Of a stretch of 36,159 bases of DNA, positions 14,707 to 22,087 are shown in pieces. The position numbers and the translations under genes are program-made. The number at the start of each line of letters is the position of its first letter. Positions within the stretch are counted from its first letter, which is position 1. This DNA comes from an uncultured Flavobacteriaceae bacterium. Its GTDB lineage: Bacteria > Bacteroidota > Bacteroidia > Flavobacteriales > Flavobacteriaceae. Location: NCBI GenBank assembly GCA_947503105.1, contig CANNCM010000012.1:1-36159 (forward strand). The letters run 5' to 3'. Below the pieces are notes generated by a model that was given only the letters and a program-made list of their open reading frames with translations, had not been told where the DNA came from and did no database searches.

Positions 14707-16014
14707 ATGAGTAAACATCATCAAATCCTAATTATAGGTGGTGGAACAGCAGGCATAATGGTTGCTGCTCAACTTCTAAAAAAGAACAGAAACCTAAACA
14801 TTGGTTTAATAGAACCAGCAGACACTCATTATTATCAGCCCGCTTGGACTTTGGTTGGAGCTGGAACGTACGATTATGATAAAACAGCTAAGCCAATGGC
14901 CGATGTCATGCCTAGCGGTGTTAAATGGATAAAAGATTTTGCTTCTGGGTTTAATCCAGAAAACAATTCTGTATCAACTAAATCTAGTGGCAATATTACC
15001 TATGACTATCTCGTAGTAGCACCAGGACTTGCCTATGATTTTAGTCTTGTACCAGGATTGGGTGACGCCATGGACAAAGGGGTCGTTTGTAGTAATTATA
15101 CAGATCCAAAACATACTTGGGATGTAGTAAAAAACTTTAAAGGCGGTACCGCACTTTTTACACAACCTGCAACACCAATTAAGTGTGGTGGAGCCCCCCA
15201 AAAAATAATGTATTTGGCAGAAAATCATTTTAGAAAAAGTGATGTAAAAAACAACACCAATATTGTTTTTGCAACAGCAGGAAGTGTGATTTTTGGAGTT
15301 AAGCCCATAGCAAAAACTTTAATGGAAGTTGTAGATCGTAAGGATATTAACTTACGCTTCAATCATAAGTTAGTAGAAGTGGATGGAAAAAACCAAATCG
15401 CTTGGTACAAACTCACCAAAGACATAAAAGCAGGTGGTTGTGTAATAAAGTCTGGAGATGATGATGACGGCAACTTAGATGAAGCTTTTCAATATAATTA
15501 TAAAGATGTAAAAGTCACAAAGAAGGATGGCCTCTATGGCATACATTACGATATGCTTCATACTGCACCACCATCTGTAGCGCCAAAATTCATCCAAGAC
15601 TCACCCCTTGTAAATGATGCAAAATGGTTAGACGTAAACCATCACACGATGCAGCATAATAAATATCCAAATATTTTTGGACTTGGCGATGTAGCGGCAT
15701 TACCAACAGCAAAAACTGGAGCTGCGATTAGAAAACAAGTCCCTGTTGTTGTTGACAACATTGTGTTATTGTTGAATCATAATACACTAGGAACAAAATC
15801 CTATAATGGCTATTCCTCATGTCCATTGGTTACCGATTACGGTAAAATGGTTTTGGCAGAATTTGATTATGATAGTAATTTTACACCAGATCCAAAACTA
15901 AAACAAATGTTTATTTCAGATTCATCGAAAGAACACTGGAGACTATGGATGCTTAAAAAATATATGTTACCTTATTTGTACTGGAATAAGATGATGAGAG
16001 GAAAGAACGTTTAG
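14707..16014 (+). CDS. sqr: Sulfide:quinone oxidoreductase, human-SQOR-like type
   Basis: 435 residues. N-terminal FAD-binding motif ILIIGGGTAGIMVAAQL; second dinucleotide-fold segment ITYDYLVVAPG. Both redox Cys contexts of mitochondrial SQOR are present: Cys160 in TPIKCGGAPQKIMYLAE and Cys372 in YSSCPLVTDYGKMVLAEFDY. FGLGDVAALPTAKTGAAIRK provides the C-terminal FAD contact. The C-terminal ~50 residues are rich in Trp, Leu and Met, fitting a monotopic membrane anchor. It oxidises sulfide to persulfide (on a low-molecular-weight thiol or sulfite acceptor) and reduces menaquinone. With CstB and the rhodanese this gives the classic sulfide to persulfide to sulfite/thiosulfate path. It has its own promoter with operator 3. 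An acidic stretch, SGDDDDGNLDEA, is a small oddity. Confidence 0.92.
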   Translation: MSKHHQILIIGGGTAGIMVAAQLLKKNRNLNIGLIEPADTHYYQPAWTLVGAGTYDYDKTAKPMADVMPSGVKWIKDFASGFNPENNSVSTKSSGNITYDYLVVAPGLAYDFSLVPGLGDAMDKGVVCSNYTDPKHTWDVVKNFKGGTALFTQPATPIKCGGAPQKIMYLAENHFRKSDVKNNTNIVFATAGSVIFGVKPIAKTLMEVVDRKDINLRFNHKLVEVDGKNQIAWYKLTKDIKAGGCVIKSGDDDDGNLDEAFQYNYKDVKVTKKDGLYGIHYDMLHTAPPSVAPKFIQDSPLVNDAKWLDVNHHTMQHNKYPNIFGLGDVAALPTAKTGAAIRKQVPVVVDNIVLLLNHNTLGTKSYNGYSSCPLVTDYGKMVLAEFDYDSNFTPDPKLKQMFISDSSKEHWRLWMLKKYMLPYLYWNKMMRGKNV

Positions 16015-16074
16015 TCATTTTTTTTTTAAATTCCTTTAAAGTTCAACTATTTTAATTGCATTTCCAATTAGACA

Positions 16075-16118
16075 GTAACATATGTTACAATTAATGGATA
16101 TTAAATACTTTTTCTTTG
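16075..16118 (+). promoter_or_regulatory. Operator 4 (GTAACATATGTTAC) and -7 box of the YeeE/YedE pair
   Basis: The perfect palindrome GTAACATATGTTAC is at 16075-16088 (centre 16081.5). A box reading TTTCTTTG at 16111-16118 (one change from TAnnTTTG) begins 29.5 bp from the centre, the same phase as operators 1 and 2. The palindrome contains the ATG of a longer reading frame (16082), so it also argues for the downstream start at 16136, 54.5 bp from the centre. Confidence 0.72.
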
Positions 16119-16135
16119 TAAAAAATATAAATCAA

Positions 16136-16693
16136 ATGAATTGGATATATGAGCCTTGGCCTTGGTACATTTCAGGCCCAATGATTGCATTAATTATGTT
16201 TTTATTATTGATGGTAGGTAAAAACTTTGGCATGTCAGCAAACTTGCGAACAATGTGTACTATTTGTGGAGCAGGTAATAAAGCAGATTTTTTTAAGTTC
16301 GATTGGAAAGCCCAAAAGTGGAATTTAATCGTCATTTTAGGCGCAATAATTGGCGGGTTTATTGGTTCTCATTTTCTAACAACGGATATGGCTGTAGCCA
16401 TTACCCCAAATACTATAAACGATTTAAACGAACTTGGATTTAATAGCGCAGGAAAATTCTATTTACCTAATGAACTTTTTGAAACAGATTCTTTACTAAA
16501 CTTAAAATCAATTTTAATTTTAGCCATAGGCGGTCTTTTTGTTGGATTCGGAGCAAGATATGCTGGTGGTTGTACCTCTGGTCACGCAATATCAGGGTTG
16601 AGCAACCTTCAATTACCGTCTCTAGTTGCTGTAATAGGCTTCTTTATCGGAGGTCTTGTAATGATTCACTTTCTTTTCCCTTTAATATTTTAA
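16136..16693 (+). CDS. YeeE/YedE-family sulfur transporter, first half
   Basis: 185 residues from ATG 16136. An ATG at 16082 gives 18 extra residues but lies within operator 4 and upstream of the predicted -7 box, so it cannot be the start of the normal transcript. About four to five membrane helices are visible. Family signatures are RTMCTICGAG in the first part and GARYAGGCTSGHAISGLSNL in the second. The GGCTSGH Cys is the one that handles thiosulfate in TsuA/YeeE-type transporters. The gene is followed after 3 bp by the second half-gene. Together they form a split transporter, common in Bacteroidota, that may import thiosulfate or export a sulfur species. The direction is not decided by sequence. 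Confidence 0.85.
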   Translation: MNWIYEPWPWYISGPMIALIMFLLLMVGKNFGMSANLRTMCTICGAGNKADFFKFDWKAQKWNLIVILGAIIGGFIGSHFLTTDMAVAITPNTINDLNELGFNSAGKFYLPNELFETDSLLNLKSILILAIGGLFVGFGARYAGGCTSGHAISGLSNLQLPSLVAVIGFFIGGLVMIHFLFPLIF

Positions 16694-16696
16694 AAA

Positions 16697-17110
16697 ATGA
16701 GAACACTAATATATTTATTTATCGGAATCCTTTTTGGTATTACAATGTTTAAGTCAGAAGCGGCCTCTTGGTTTCGTATTTATGAGATGTTCAAATTTGA
16801 ATCCTTTCATATGTATGGCATTATTGGTTCAGCTCTAGTAATTGGAATCATTATGGTACAGGCCATAAAGAGGTTTAAAATGAAGTCTATTTATGGCGAA
16901 ACCATACACTTTCAGCCTAAAGAAAAAAGGTATTCTCGCTATATTTTTGGTGGAATTATTTTTGGATTAGGATGGGCTTTAGCAGGGGCCTGTCCAGGAC
17001 CTATGTTTACACTTGTAGGCGTTGGATATATTCCTATTTTAATTGTAATTTTATTTTCAGTCCTAGGCACTTTCTTGTATGGAATATTGAGGAATAAGTT
17101 GCCTCATTAA
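16697..17110 (+). CDS. YeeE/YedE-family sulfur transporter, second half
   Basis: 137 residues with about four hydrophobic helices (LIYLFIGILFGITMF; MYGIIGSALVIGIIMVQAI; IFGGIIFGLGWALAGACPGP; ILIVILFSVLGTFLYGIL). FGLGWALAGACPGP is the YeeE/YedE signature with its conserved Cys-Pro. It is too short to be a transporter alone and must pair with the product of the gene ending 3 bp upstream. It is the last gene of the sulfur island. Only 15 bp after its stop begins att-like repeat copy 3, so the island ends exactly at a repeat. Confidence 0.85.
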   Translation: MRTLIYLFIGILFGITMFKSEAASWFRIYEMFKFESFHMYGIIGSALVIGIIMVQAIKRFKMKSIYGETIHFQPKEKRYSRYIFGGIIFGLGWALAGACPGPMFTLVGVGYIPILIVILFSVLGTFLYGILRNKLPH

Positions 17111-17125
17111 AATCTTTATTCTGTT

Positions 17126-17290
17126 GCCCAAGAGGAGCAACACAACCCACTAAGCACTTGGTATTCAGTGGGTTACTTGTTTTTAGAGCATTTCTTATCC
17201 CAAAAACTCTAGCCACAGCTCAAAAAACACAACCCCATATTGATTTTAAGATCGTTTTCTTTTTTAGTGTTAGTTATTGAATGTAGATAT
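17126..17290 (+). repeat. att-like repeat copy 3 (full composite) in a 344-bp gap
   Basis: GCCCAAGAGGAGCAACACAA at 17126-17145 is the tRNA-Asn tail with three acceptor-stem bases lost. Then comes an 8-bp hairpin, AACCCACT / AGTGGGTT, with T-rich sequence after it, as in a rho-independent terminator. The TTATCCCAAAAACTCTAGCC element follows, then ATTGATTTTAAGATCG from 17239. This is the only copy carrying every part of the composite. A 60-residue minus-strand open frame through it (containing NPLNTKCLVGCVAPLG) is a by-product of the repeat, not a gene. The rest of the gap 17111-17454 holds the promoter of the export operon. Confidence 0.75.
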
Positions 17291-17374
17291 ATAAGAGTTG
17301 AAATTTTATAATCCTAAAAATTCAGTAGATAAGCTAGAGTCATTCACTTTTATTTTTTAAAAATTAACATTAAT

Positions 17375-17408
17375 TTTGCTTTTTTTAATAGTAATACTAT
17401 TAAATTTG
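17375..17408 (+). promoter_or_regulatory. Promoter with 9-bp-arm palindrome before the export operon
   Basis: A -33-like TTTG at 17375-17378 and a perfect -7 box TAAATTTG at 17401-17408 are separated by 22 bp. An inverted repeat with arms TTTAATAGT and ACTATTAAA and the 3-bp centre AAT spans 17384-17404, filling the spacer and overlapping the -7 box. A protein bound there would block RNA polymerase, so it is a candidate repressor operator for genes 17455-21813. No repressor gene is adjacent. Confidence 0.55.
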
Positions 17409-17454
17409 CATGTCAAATTCTTAGATATAAAAAACGATTAAAATTAAATTTAAA

Positions 17455-19113
17455 ATGATAGATGAAAATACCCCATGGAATCGTTTTCTAAATTTATTAG
17501 CATTAGAAAAAAAGGATATTGCGCAAATATTTTACTATGCTATAATTTCTGGAATTTTAGCGTTATCCCTTCCGCTTGGAATTCAAGCGATTGTAAACCT
17601 CATTCAAGGTGCACAAATATCAACATCATGGGTCGTTCTAGTGACCCTAGTAACTTTAGGAGTTATTTTAGTTGGTGTACTAAACCTTATGCAACTTCGC
17701 ATTATTGAAACTATACAACAGCGTATTTTTGTAAATTCTTCATTTGAATTGAGCTACCGATTTCCAAAGATTACAATGGAGGCCTTGAGAAATAAGTACC
17801 CTCCAGAGTTGGCCAATCGTTTTTTTGATACACTTATTATACAAAAAGGATTATCAAAGGTGTTAATTGACGTGCCTGCTGCTCTACTACAAGTTATTTT
17901 TGCACTCATATTGCTGTCGTTTTATAACCCATTATTTATTGTTTTTGGTATGATTTTATTAGTAGCCGTGTATCTTGTTTTTCTTTACACTGCCAAAAAG
18001 GGTTTATCTACAAGTTTAGAGGAGTCTAAATTCAAGTATAAAGTTGCACACTGGATTCAAGAAATAGCACGGTCTATTGTTAGTTTTAAATTGTCAGGAA
18101 AAACCAATCTTGCAATTCACAAAAATGATATTCTGGTCGAGAAGTACCTAAAGGCAAGAGAAAGCCATTTCAAAATTATAAAACTCCAATATATTAAATT
18201 GATCGTTTTTAAAGCGCTAGTCACATCAGGATTATTGTTAATTGGCGGGATATTGGTGTTAAATCAAAAATTAAATATCGGACAATTTGTTGCTGCTGAA
18301 ATTATCATTCTTTTGGTCATCACTTCAATTGAAAAACTCATTTTAGGCCTAGAAACTTTGTACGACATGTTAACCTCAATAGAAAAACTTGGGTCTATTT
18401 TTGAAATACCTTTGGAACCCCAAGATGGGGAAACGCCTAATTTTGACAAGGGTATTTTTATTGAACTTGATGCTATAAAATATGAAGTGGCTAATAAGAG
18501 CAAACCTATTTTGGTTAATATTAGTTTGAATATTAACCCTAAGAGTAGAATAATTATTCAGGGGGAGAGTGGATCGGGAAAATCTAGCTTACTTAGGGTT
18601 CTTTCAGGAATCATAAAACCAACTTCTGGAGCGATGATTATAAACGGTTTTGTTGCAAAGGGTGTAAATATTAATCACTACAGAGGACACCTTGGCCTGT
18701 CCCTTTCTGAAGAATTTCCTTTTGAGGGCACACTTAGAGAAAACTTAACTTACGGGGATCACTCAATTTCAGATGAGGAGATTTTAAACGTTTTAAACCA
18801 TATTGGTTTGTCCAAATTTTTAAGAGATTCACCAAAAGGGTTAAACACTATATTATACCCAGAAGGAAAACAAATGTCATACACAATTAGTAAGAAAATT
18901 GTATTGGGTCGTGCCATTTTAAAGAAGCCTAAAGTTTTGATTTTGGAGGATGCACTTGATCAGTTTAGTAAAGAAGAGACACAGCAAATTATAGACTACC
19001 TTAGTAAGTCTACTAACCCATGGGCACTTATAGTTGTTAGCAATAACAACTATTGGAAAACCTATTGTAATGAAGTGATCAATTTACACGATGGAACCAT
19101 AACATTTAAATAA
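17455..19113 (+). CDS. Type I secretion-type ABC transporter with degenerate ATPase motifs
   Basis: 552 residues: an N-terminal ABC membrane domain (~20-310, about six helices, e.g. AIISGILALSLPLGIQAIVN) fused to a nucleotide-binding domain (~330-552), without a C39 peptidase. Walker A is intact (GESGSGKSS, 370-378). The signature LSGGQ reads MSYTI (474-478). Walker B is LILEDALD (495-502), with Glu-Asp in place of Asp-Glu, and the H-loop His is Asn (Asn530, VVSNNN). ATP binding is likely kept, but hydrolysis may be slow or altered. It belongs to the HlyB-like group by partner genes: 6 bp before an HlyD-like adaptor and then a TolC-like channel. No obvious cargo gene is adjacent. Confidence 0.82.
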   Translation: MIDENTPWNRFLNLLALEKKDIAQIFYYAIISGILALSLPLGIQAIVNLIQGAQISTSWVVLVTLVTLGVILVGVLNLMQLRIIETIQQRIFVNSSFELSYRFPKITMEALRNKYPPELANRFFDTLIIQKGLSKVLIDVPAALLQVIFALILLSFYNPLFIVFGMILLVAVYLVFLYTAKKGLSTSLEESKFKYKVAHWIQEIARSIVSFKLSGKTNLAIHKNDILVEKYLKARESHFKIIKLQYIKLIVFKALVTSGLLLIGGILVLNQKLNIGQFVAAEIIILLVITSIEKLILGLETLYDMLTSIEKLGSIFEIPLEPQDGETPNFDKGIFIELDAIKYEVANKSKPILVNISLNINPKSRIIIQGESGSGKSSLLRVLSGIIKPTSGAMIINGFVAKGVNINHYRGHLGLSLSEEFPFEGTLRENLTYGDHSISDEEILNVLNHIGLSKFLRDSPKGLNTILYPEGKQMSYTISKKIVLGRAILKKPKVLILEDALDQFSKEETQQIIDYLSKSTNPWALIVVSNNNYWKTYCNEVINLHDGTITFK

Positions 19114-19119
19114 CAGTCG

Positions 19120-20421
19120 ATGTTTAATAGTATAAATCAGCCAGAACAAAATAAGCTTGACTTGTCTAATTTTAGATCTGGAAAATATGTCCTAAACATA
19201 ACCTATTACAAGGAATTTAATAGGATTTTAGTTGTTTTCTTAATTTTGTTTTTCATATTACTATTCTTGCCTTGGACACAAAATATTAAAGGTCAGGGCA
19301 ACGTTACAACTTTAAAACCAAATCAGCGGCCACAACATATACAATCACCAATTTCGGGACGCATAGAGCAGTGGTTTATTACAGAGGGGGATTTTGTAAA
19401 AAAGGGTGATACCATATTGAGGTTATCCGAAATAAAAACAGAGTATTTTGATGACAGATTAGCAGATCGAACCAACGACCAAATTGGTTTAAAAACGCAA
19501 TCCATTGCATCGTATCAAGCAAAAGTAGAAGCGCTATTCACCCAAATCGAAGCATTAAAAAAAGAACAACAACTAAAATTAGAACAAGCAGAACTCAATA
19601 TAGAAAGTAAGCGAATGGACTTTCAAGCAGCACAAATCAAAAAAACCATTGCAGAAACACAGTATAATCGAATCAAAATTTTACAAAACGAGGGGCTTAA
19701 GGCAACTAAAGACTTAGAGGAAAAGCGGATGACTTTACAGACGTCAGAAGCTCAATTAATTGCCAAACAAAATGCACTAACTAAAGCAGAAATTGAATTA
19801 TCAAGACTTAATGCTAGTTATGCTGATAAAATCGCGAAAGTTCAAAGTGATATAAATTCAGCAGAATCCTTAAAGTTTAATACTCAAGCTGAGGTATCAA
19901 AATTAGAAAACAGCTATTCAAACTACACCAAACGGAATGCTTTACAATTTATCACATCTCCACAAAATGGGTATATCAACAAAGCTTTGAAAGGTGGTAT
20001 TGGAGAAACCTTCAAAGAAGGTGAAAGCTTGGTAACTATCATGCCCGCTGATTATGAGCTGGCAGTAGAAACTTATGTGTTTCCAATTGATCTGCCTCTA
20101 ATTCACATTGGGGAAAAAGTTCGGGTTCAATTTGACGGCTGGCCAGCTATAGTATTTAGTGGTTGGGAAAATGTCTCTTATGGGACTTACGGCGCCAAAG
20201 TAGTTGCAATTGAAAATTTTATCAGCAGTAATGGGATGTATAGAGTTTTACTATCACCTGATCAAGAGGATCATCAATGGCCTAAAGGTATCAGGGTTGG
20301 ATCTGGGGCCAAAACAATAGCATTGTTAAATGACGTTCCTATTTGGTACGAAATATGGCGGCAGATTAATGGATTCCCACCAGATTTTTATCAACCAAGA
20401 ACGTTTGTAATTAAAAATTAA
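19120..20421 (+). CDS. HlyD-family membrane fusion protein
   Basis: 433 residues. Short cytoplasmic N terminus, one transmembrane helix at ~37-56 (ILVVFLILFFILLFLPW), then a lipoyl-like half (GQGNVTTLKPNQRPQHIQSP; ITEGDFVKKGDTILRLSE), a long coiled-coil hairpin of ~150 residues rich in Gln, Glu, Lys and Ala (~130-285), and the returning lipoyl and beta-barrel half (FITSPQNGYINKALKGGIGE; GEKVRVQFDGWPAIVFSGW). It is the periplasmic adaptor joining the ABC exporter to the TolC-like channel. The unusually long C-terminal region (IWRQINGFPPDFY) is seen in some Bacteroidota adaptors. Its stop directly abuts the next ATG. Confidence 0.88.
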   Translation: MFNSINQPEQNKLDLSNFRSGKYVLNITYYKEFNRILVVFLILFFILLFLPWTQNIKGQGNVTTLKPNQRPQHIQSPISGRIEQWFITEGDFVKKGDTILRLSEIKTEYFDDRLADRTNDQIGLKTQSIASYQAKVEALFTQIEALKKEQQLKLEQAELNIESKRMDFQAAQIKKTIAETQYNRIKILQNEGLKATKDLEEKRMTLQTSEAQLIAKQNALTKAEIELSRLNASYADKIAKVQSDINSAESLKFNTQAEVSKLENSYSNYTKRNALQFITSPQNGYINKALKGGIGETFKEGESLVTIMPADYELAVETYVFPIDLPLIHIGEKVRVQFDGWPAIVFSGWENVSYGTYGAKVVAIENFISSNGMYRVLLSPDQEDHQWPKGIRVGSGAKTIALLNDVPIWYEIWRQINGFPPDFYQPRTFVIKN

Positions 20422-21813
20422 ATGAATTTAAATCAATTGTATATCTATTGTTTTTTGATCTTTTTTATTCAAATTGGGTCAGCACAAATTTTAGATACAT
20501 TATCATTTTCTGAATACCTTGGATATGTAAAAAAATATCATCCAGTAGTTAAACAAGCCAATCTTGTTATAAGTGAAAGTGAAGCTCAACTTATGAAAGC
20601 AAGAGGAGGTTTTGATCCAAAAATAGAAGTCAATCAAGACACAAAAAAATTTGAGGGTACTGGTTATTATGATAAATTAAATACAACATTTAAGATTCCG
20701 ACATGGTATGGCGTTGAGCTCAAAGGTAGTTTTGTACAAAATTCAGGAACGTATTTAAATCCAGAACTACAAAATACAAATAATGGCGTATACAGTGCAG
20801 GGATTGTGTTCTCCCCAGCAAGCGGATTACTCATCAATAAAAGGATGGCAACACTCAAACAAGCCAAGTTATATGTCAGACAAGCTGAAGCAGACAATCA
20901 ACTTTTGGTCAACGAAATTTTGTATAAAGCTTCAAAGGCCTACTTTATTTGGGTCAAAGCTTTCAAAGAACAAAAACTATATGAAGATGTTTTACAAAAT
21001 GCTCAAGATCGTTTAGAGGGTGTACAGCGTGCCTTTGATTTAGGTGAACAGCCTGCTATTAACATAACAGAAGCACAAATAGCGGTAAACAATAGAGCAT
21101 TAAGTTTAGAAAAAGTCCGATTAGATTTTATCAAAGCGACTTTAGAACTCTCTAATTTTTTATGGATAGAAATGGTTCCTGCTGAGGTTAAAGCAGATGT
21201 TGTTCCAGAAATTAACCTCAGTCAATCAATAGACCAAACTTTGAATTTAAATTATCTATCGATTGATCAAAATTTAGATAATCACCCTAAGCAACAAAGT
21301 TTAGATTTCAAATATAAAAGCTTGGAAGTGGAACGACTTCTAAAGCGTAATAATCTGCTACCACAAATAAGCTTGACTTATAATTTTTTAAATGACAACT
21401 CTGTAGTTTTAGGGGCTTTTAATGCTGCTAATTACAAAGCAGGTATTCGACTACGTTTCCCAATATTTTTAAGGCAAGAAAGAGCTGAGCTTAATTTAAC
21501 CAACCTCAAATTGCAGTCTGTAAATTTTGATAGACAAGTAATTGCTTTGGAGTTACGAAACAAATTAAACTCTATAAGACAACAAATAAAATCTTATCAA
21601 AGGCAGATCAAAATTTCAGAACGTATTGTAAATGATTTTATACAACTTTTTAAAGGAGAACAACGGAAATTTAATATAGGCGAAAGTTCACTTTTTTTGG
21701 TTATTTCTAGGGAATCACAACTTCTCTCTAGTCAATTAAAACTTATTGATTTAAATTATAAAATATTGGATGCAAAAGGGCGACTGTTTAACGTTTCTGC
21801 TAACGACTTGTAA
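20422..21813 (+). CDS. TolC-family outer-membrane efflux channel
   Basis: 463 residues. Signal peptide LYIYCFLIFFIQIGSAQ. Two TolC halves of alternating long helices and short beta segments: SFSEYLGYVKKYHPVVKQAN, SEAQLMKARGGFDPKIEV, RLEGVQRAFDLGEQPAINIT, then in the second half HPKQQSLDFKYKSLEVERLL, LLPQISLTYNFLNDN and RLRFPIFLRQERAELNLTNL. The repeated LxxAKGxFDP-like motif and GEQPAINITEAQ are typical of the OEP family. It forms the outer-membrane exit of the 17455-21813 tripartite system. The gene is followed after ~75 bp by att-like repeat copy 4, so the export operon is exactly framed by two copies of the repeat. Confidence 0.88.
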   Translation: MNLNQLYIYCFLIFFIQIGSAQILDTLSFSEYLGYVKKYHPVVKQANLVISESEAQLMKARGGFDPKIEVNQDTKKFEGTGYYDKLNTTFKIPTWYGVELKGSFVQNSGTYLNPELQNTNNGVYSAGIVFSPASGLLINKRMATLKQAKLYVRQAEADNQLLVNEILYKASKAYFIWVKAFKEQKLYEDVLQNAQDRLEGVQRAFDLGEQPAINITEAQIAVNNRALSLEKVRLDFIKATLELSNFLWIEMVPAEVKADVVPEINLSQSIDQTLNLNYLSIDQNLDNHPKQQSLDFKYKSLEVERLLKRNNLLPQISLTYNFLNDNSVVLGAFNAANYKAGIRLRFPIFLRQERAELNLTNLKLQSVNFDRQVIALELRNKLNSIRQQIKSYQRQIKISERIVNDFIQLFKGEQRKFNIGESSLFLVISRESQLLSSQLKLIDLNYKILDAKGRLFNVSANDL

Positions 21814-21888
21814 AACCAATCAAATTTAGTATTGGTATATGTATTTTCGCATTTATTGAGATTAATGATAATTTCTTGAGTTCTCAAA

Positions 21889-21985
21889 GAGCCCAAGAGG
21901 AGCAACACAACCCACTAAGCACTTGGTATTCAGTGGGTTACTTGTTTTTAGAACATTTCTTATCCCAAAAATTTCAGCTACAGCT
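21889..21985 (+). repeat. att-like repeat copy 4
   Basis: AGCCCAAGAGGAGCAACACA (tRNA-Asn tail, same shortened form as copy 3), then the hairpin AACCCACT / AGTGGGTT, the TTACTTGTTTTTAGA stretch and TTATCCCAAAAATTTCAGCT. Copies 3 and 4 are nearly identical over ~85 bp and share the three-base loss, so they are the closest pair. They flank the export operon as direct repeats. The ATTGATTTTAAGAT module is missing here. The rest of the gap 21814-22087 is AT-rich without a recognised feature. Confidence 0.75.
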
Positions 21986-22087
21986 CTAAGATTCCATCAG
22001 TACAAACTGTAGATAAAAGATAATTTTAGGGCGTATCTCAGTTTTATCTGTGGGGTTTCGATAAAAACCGTATTTTAGACCATATTT

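Noticed and set aside
17034-17216. 60-residue minus-strand frame with NPLNTKCLVGCVAPLG
   Set aside because: It runs through the att-like repeat; the same peptide arises from the tRNA tail and hairpin in the other copies, so it is a by-product of non-coding sequence.
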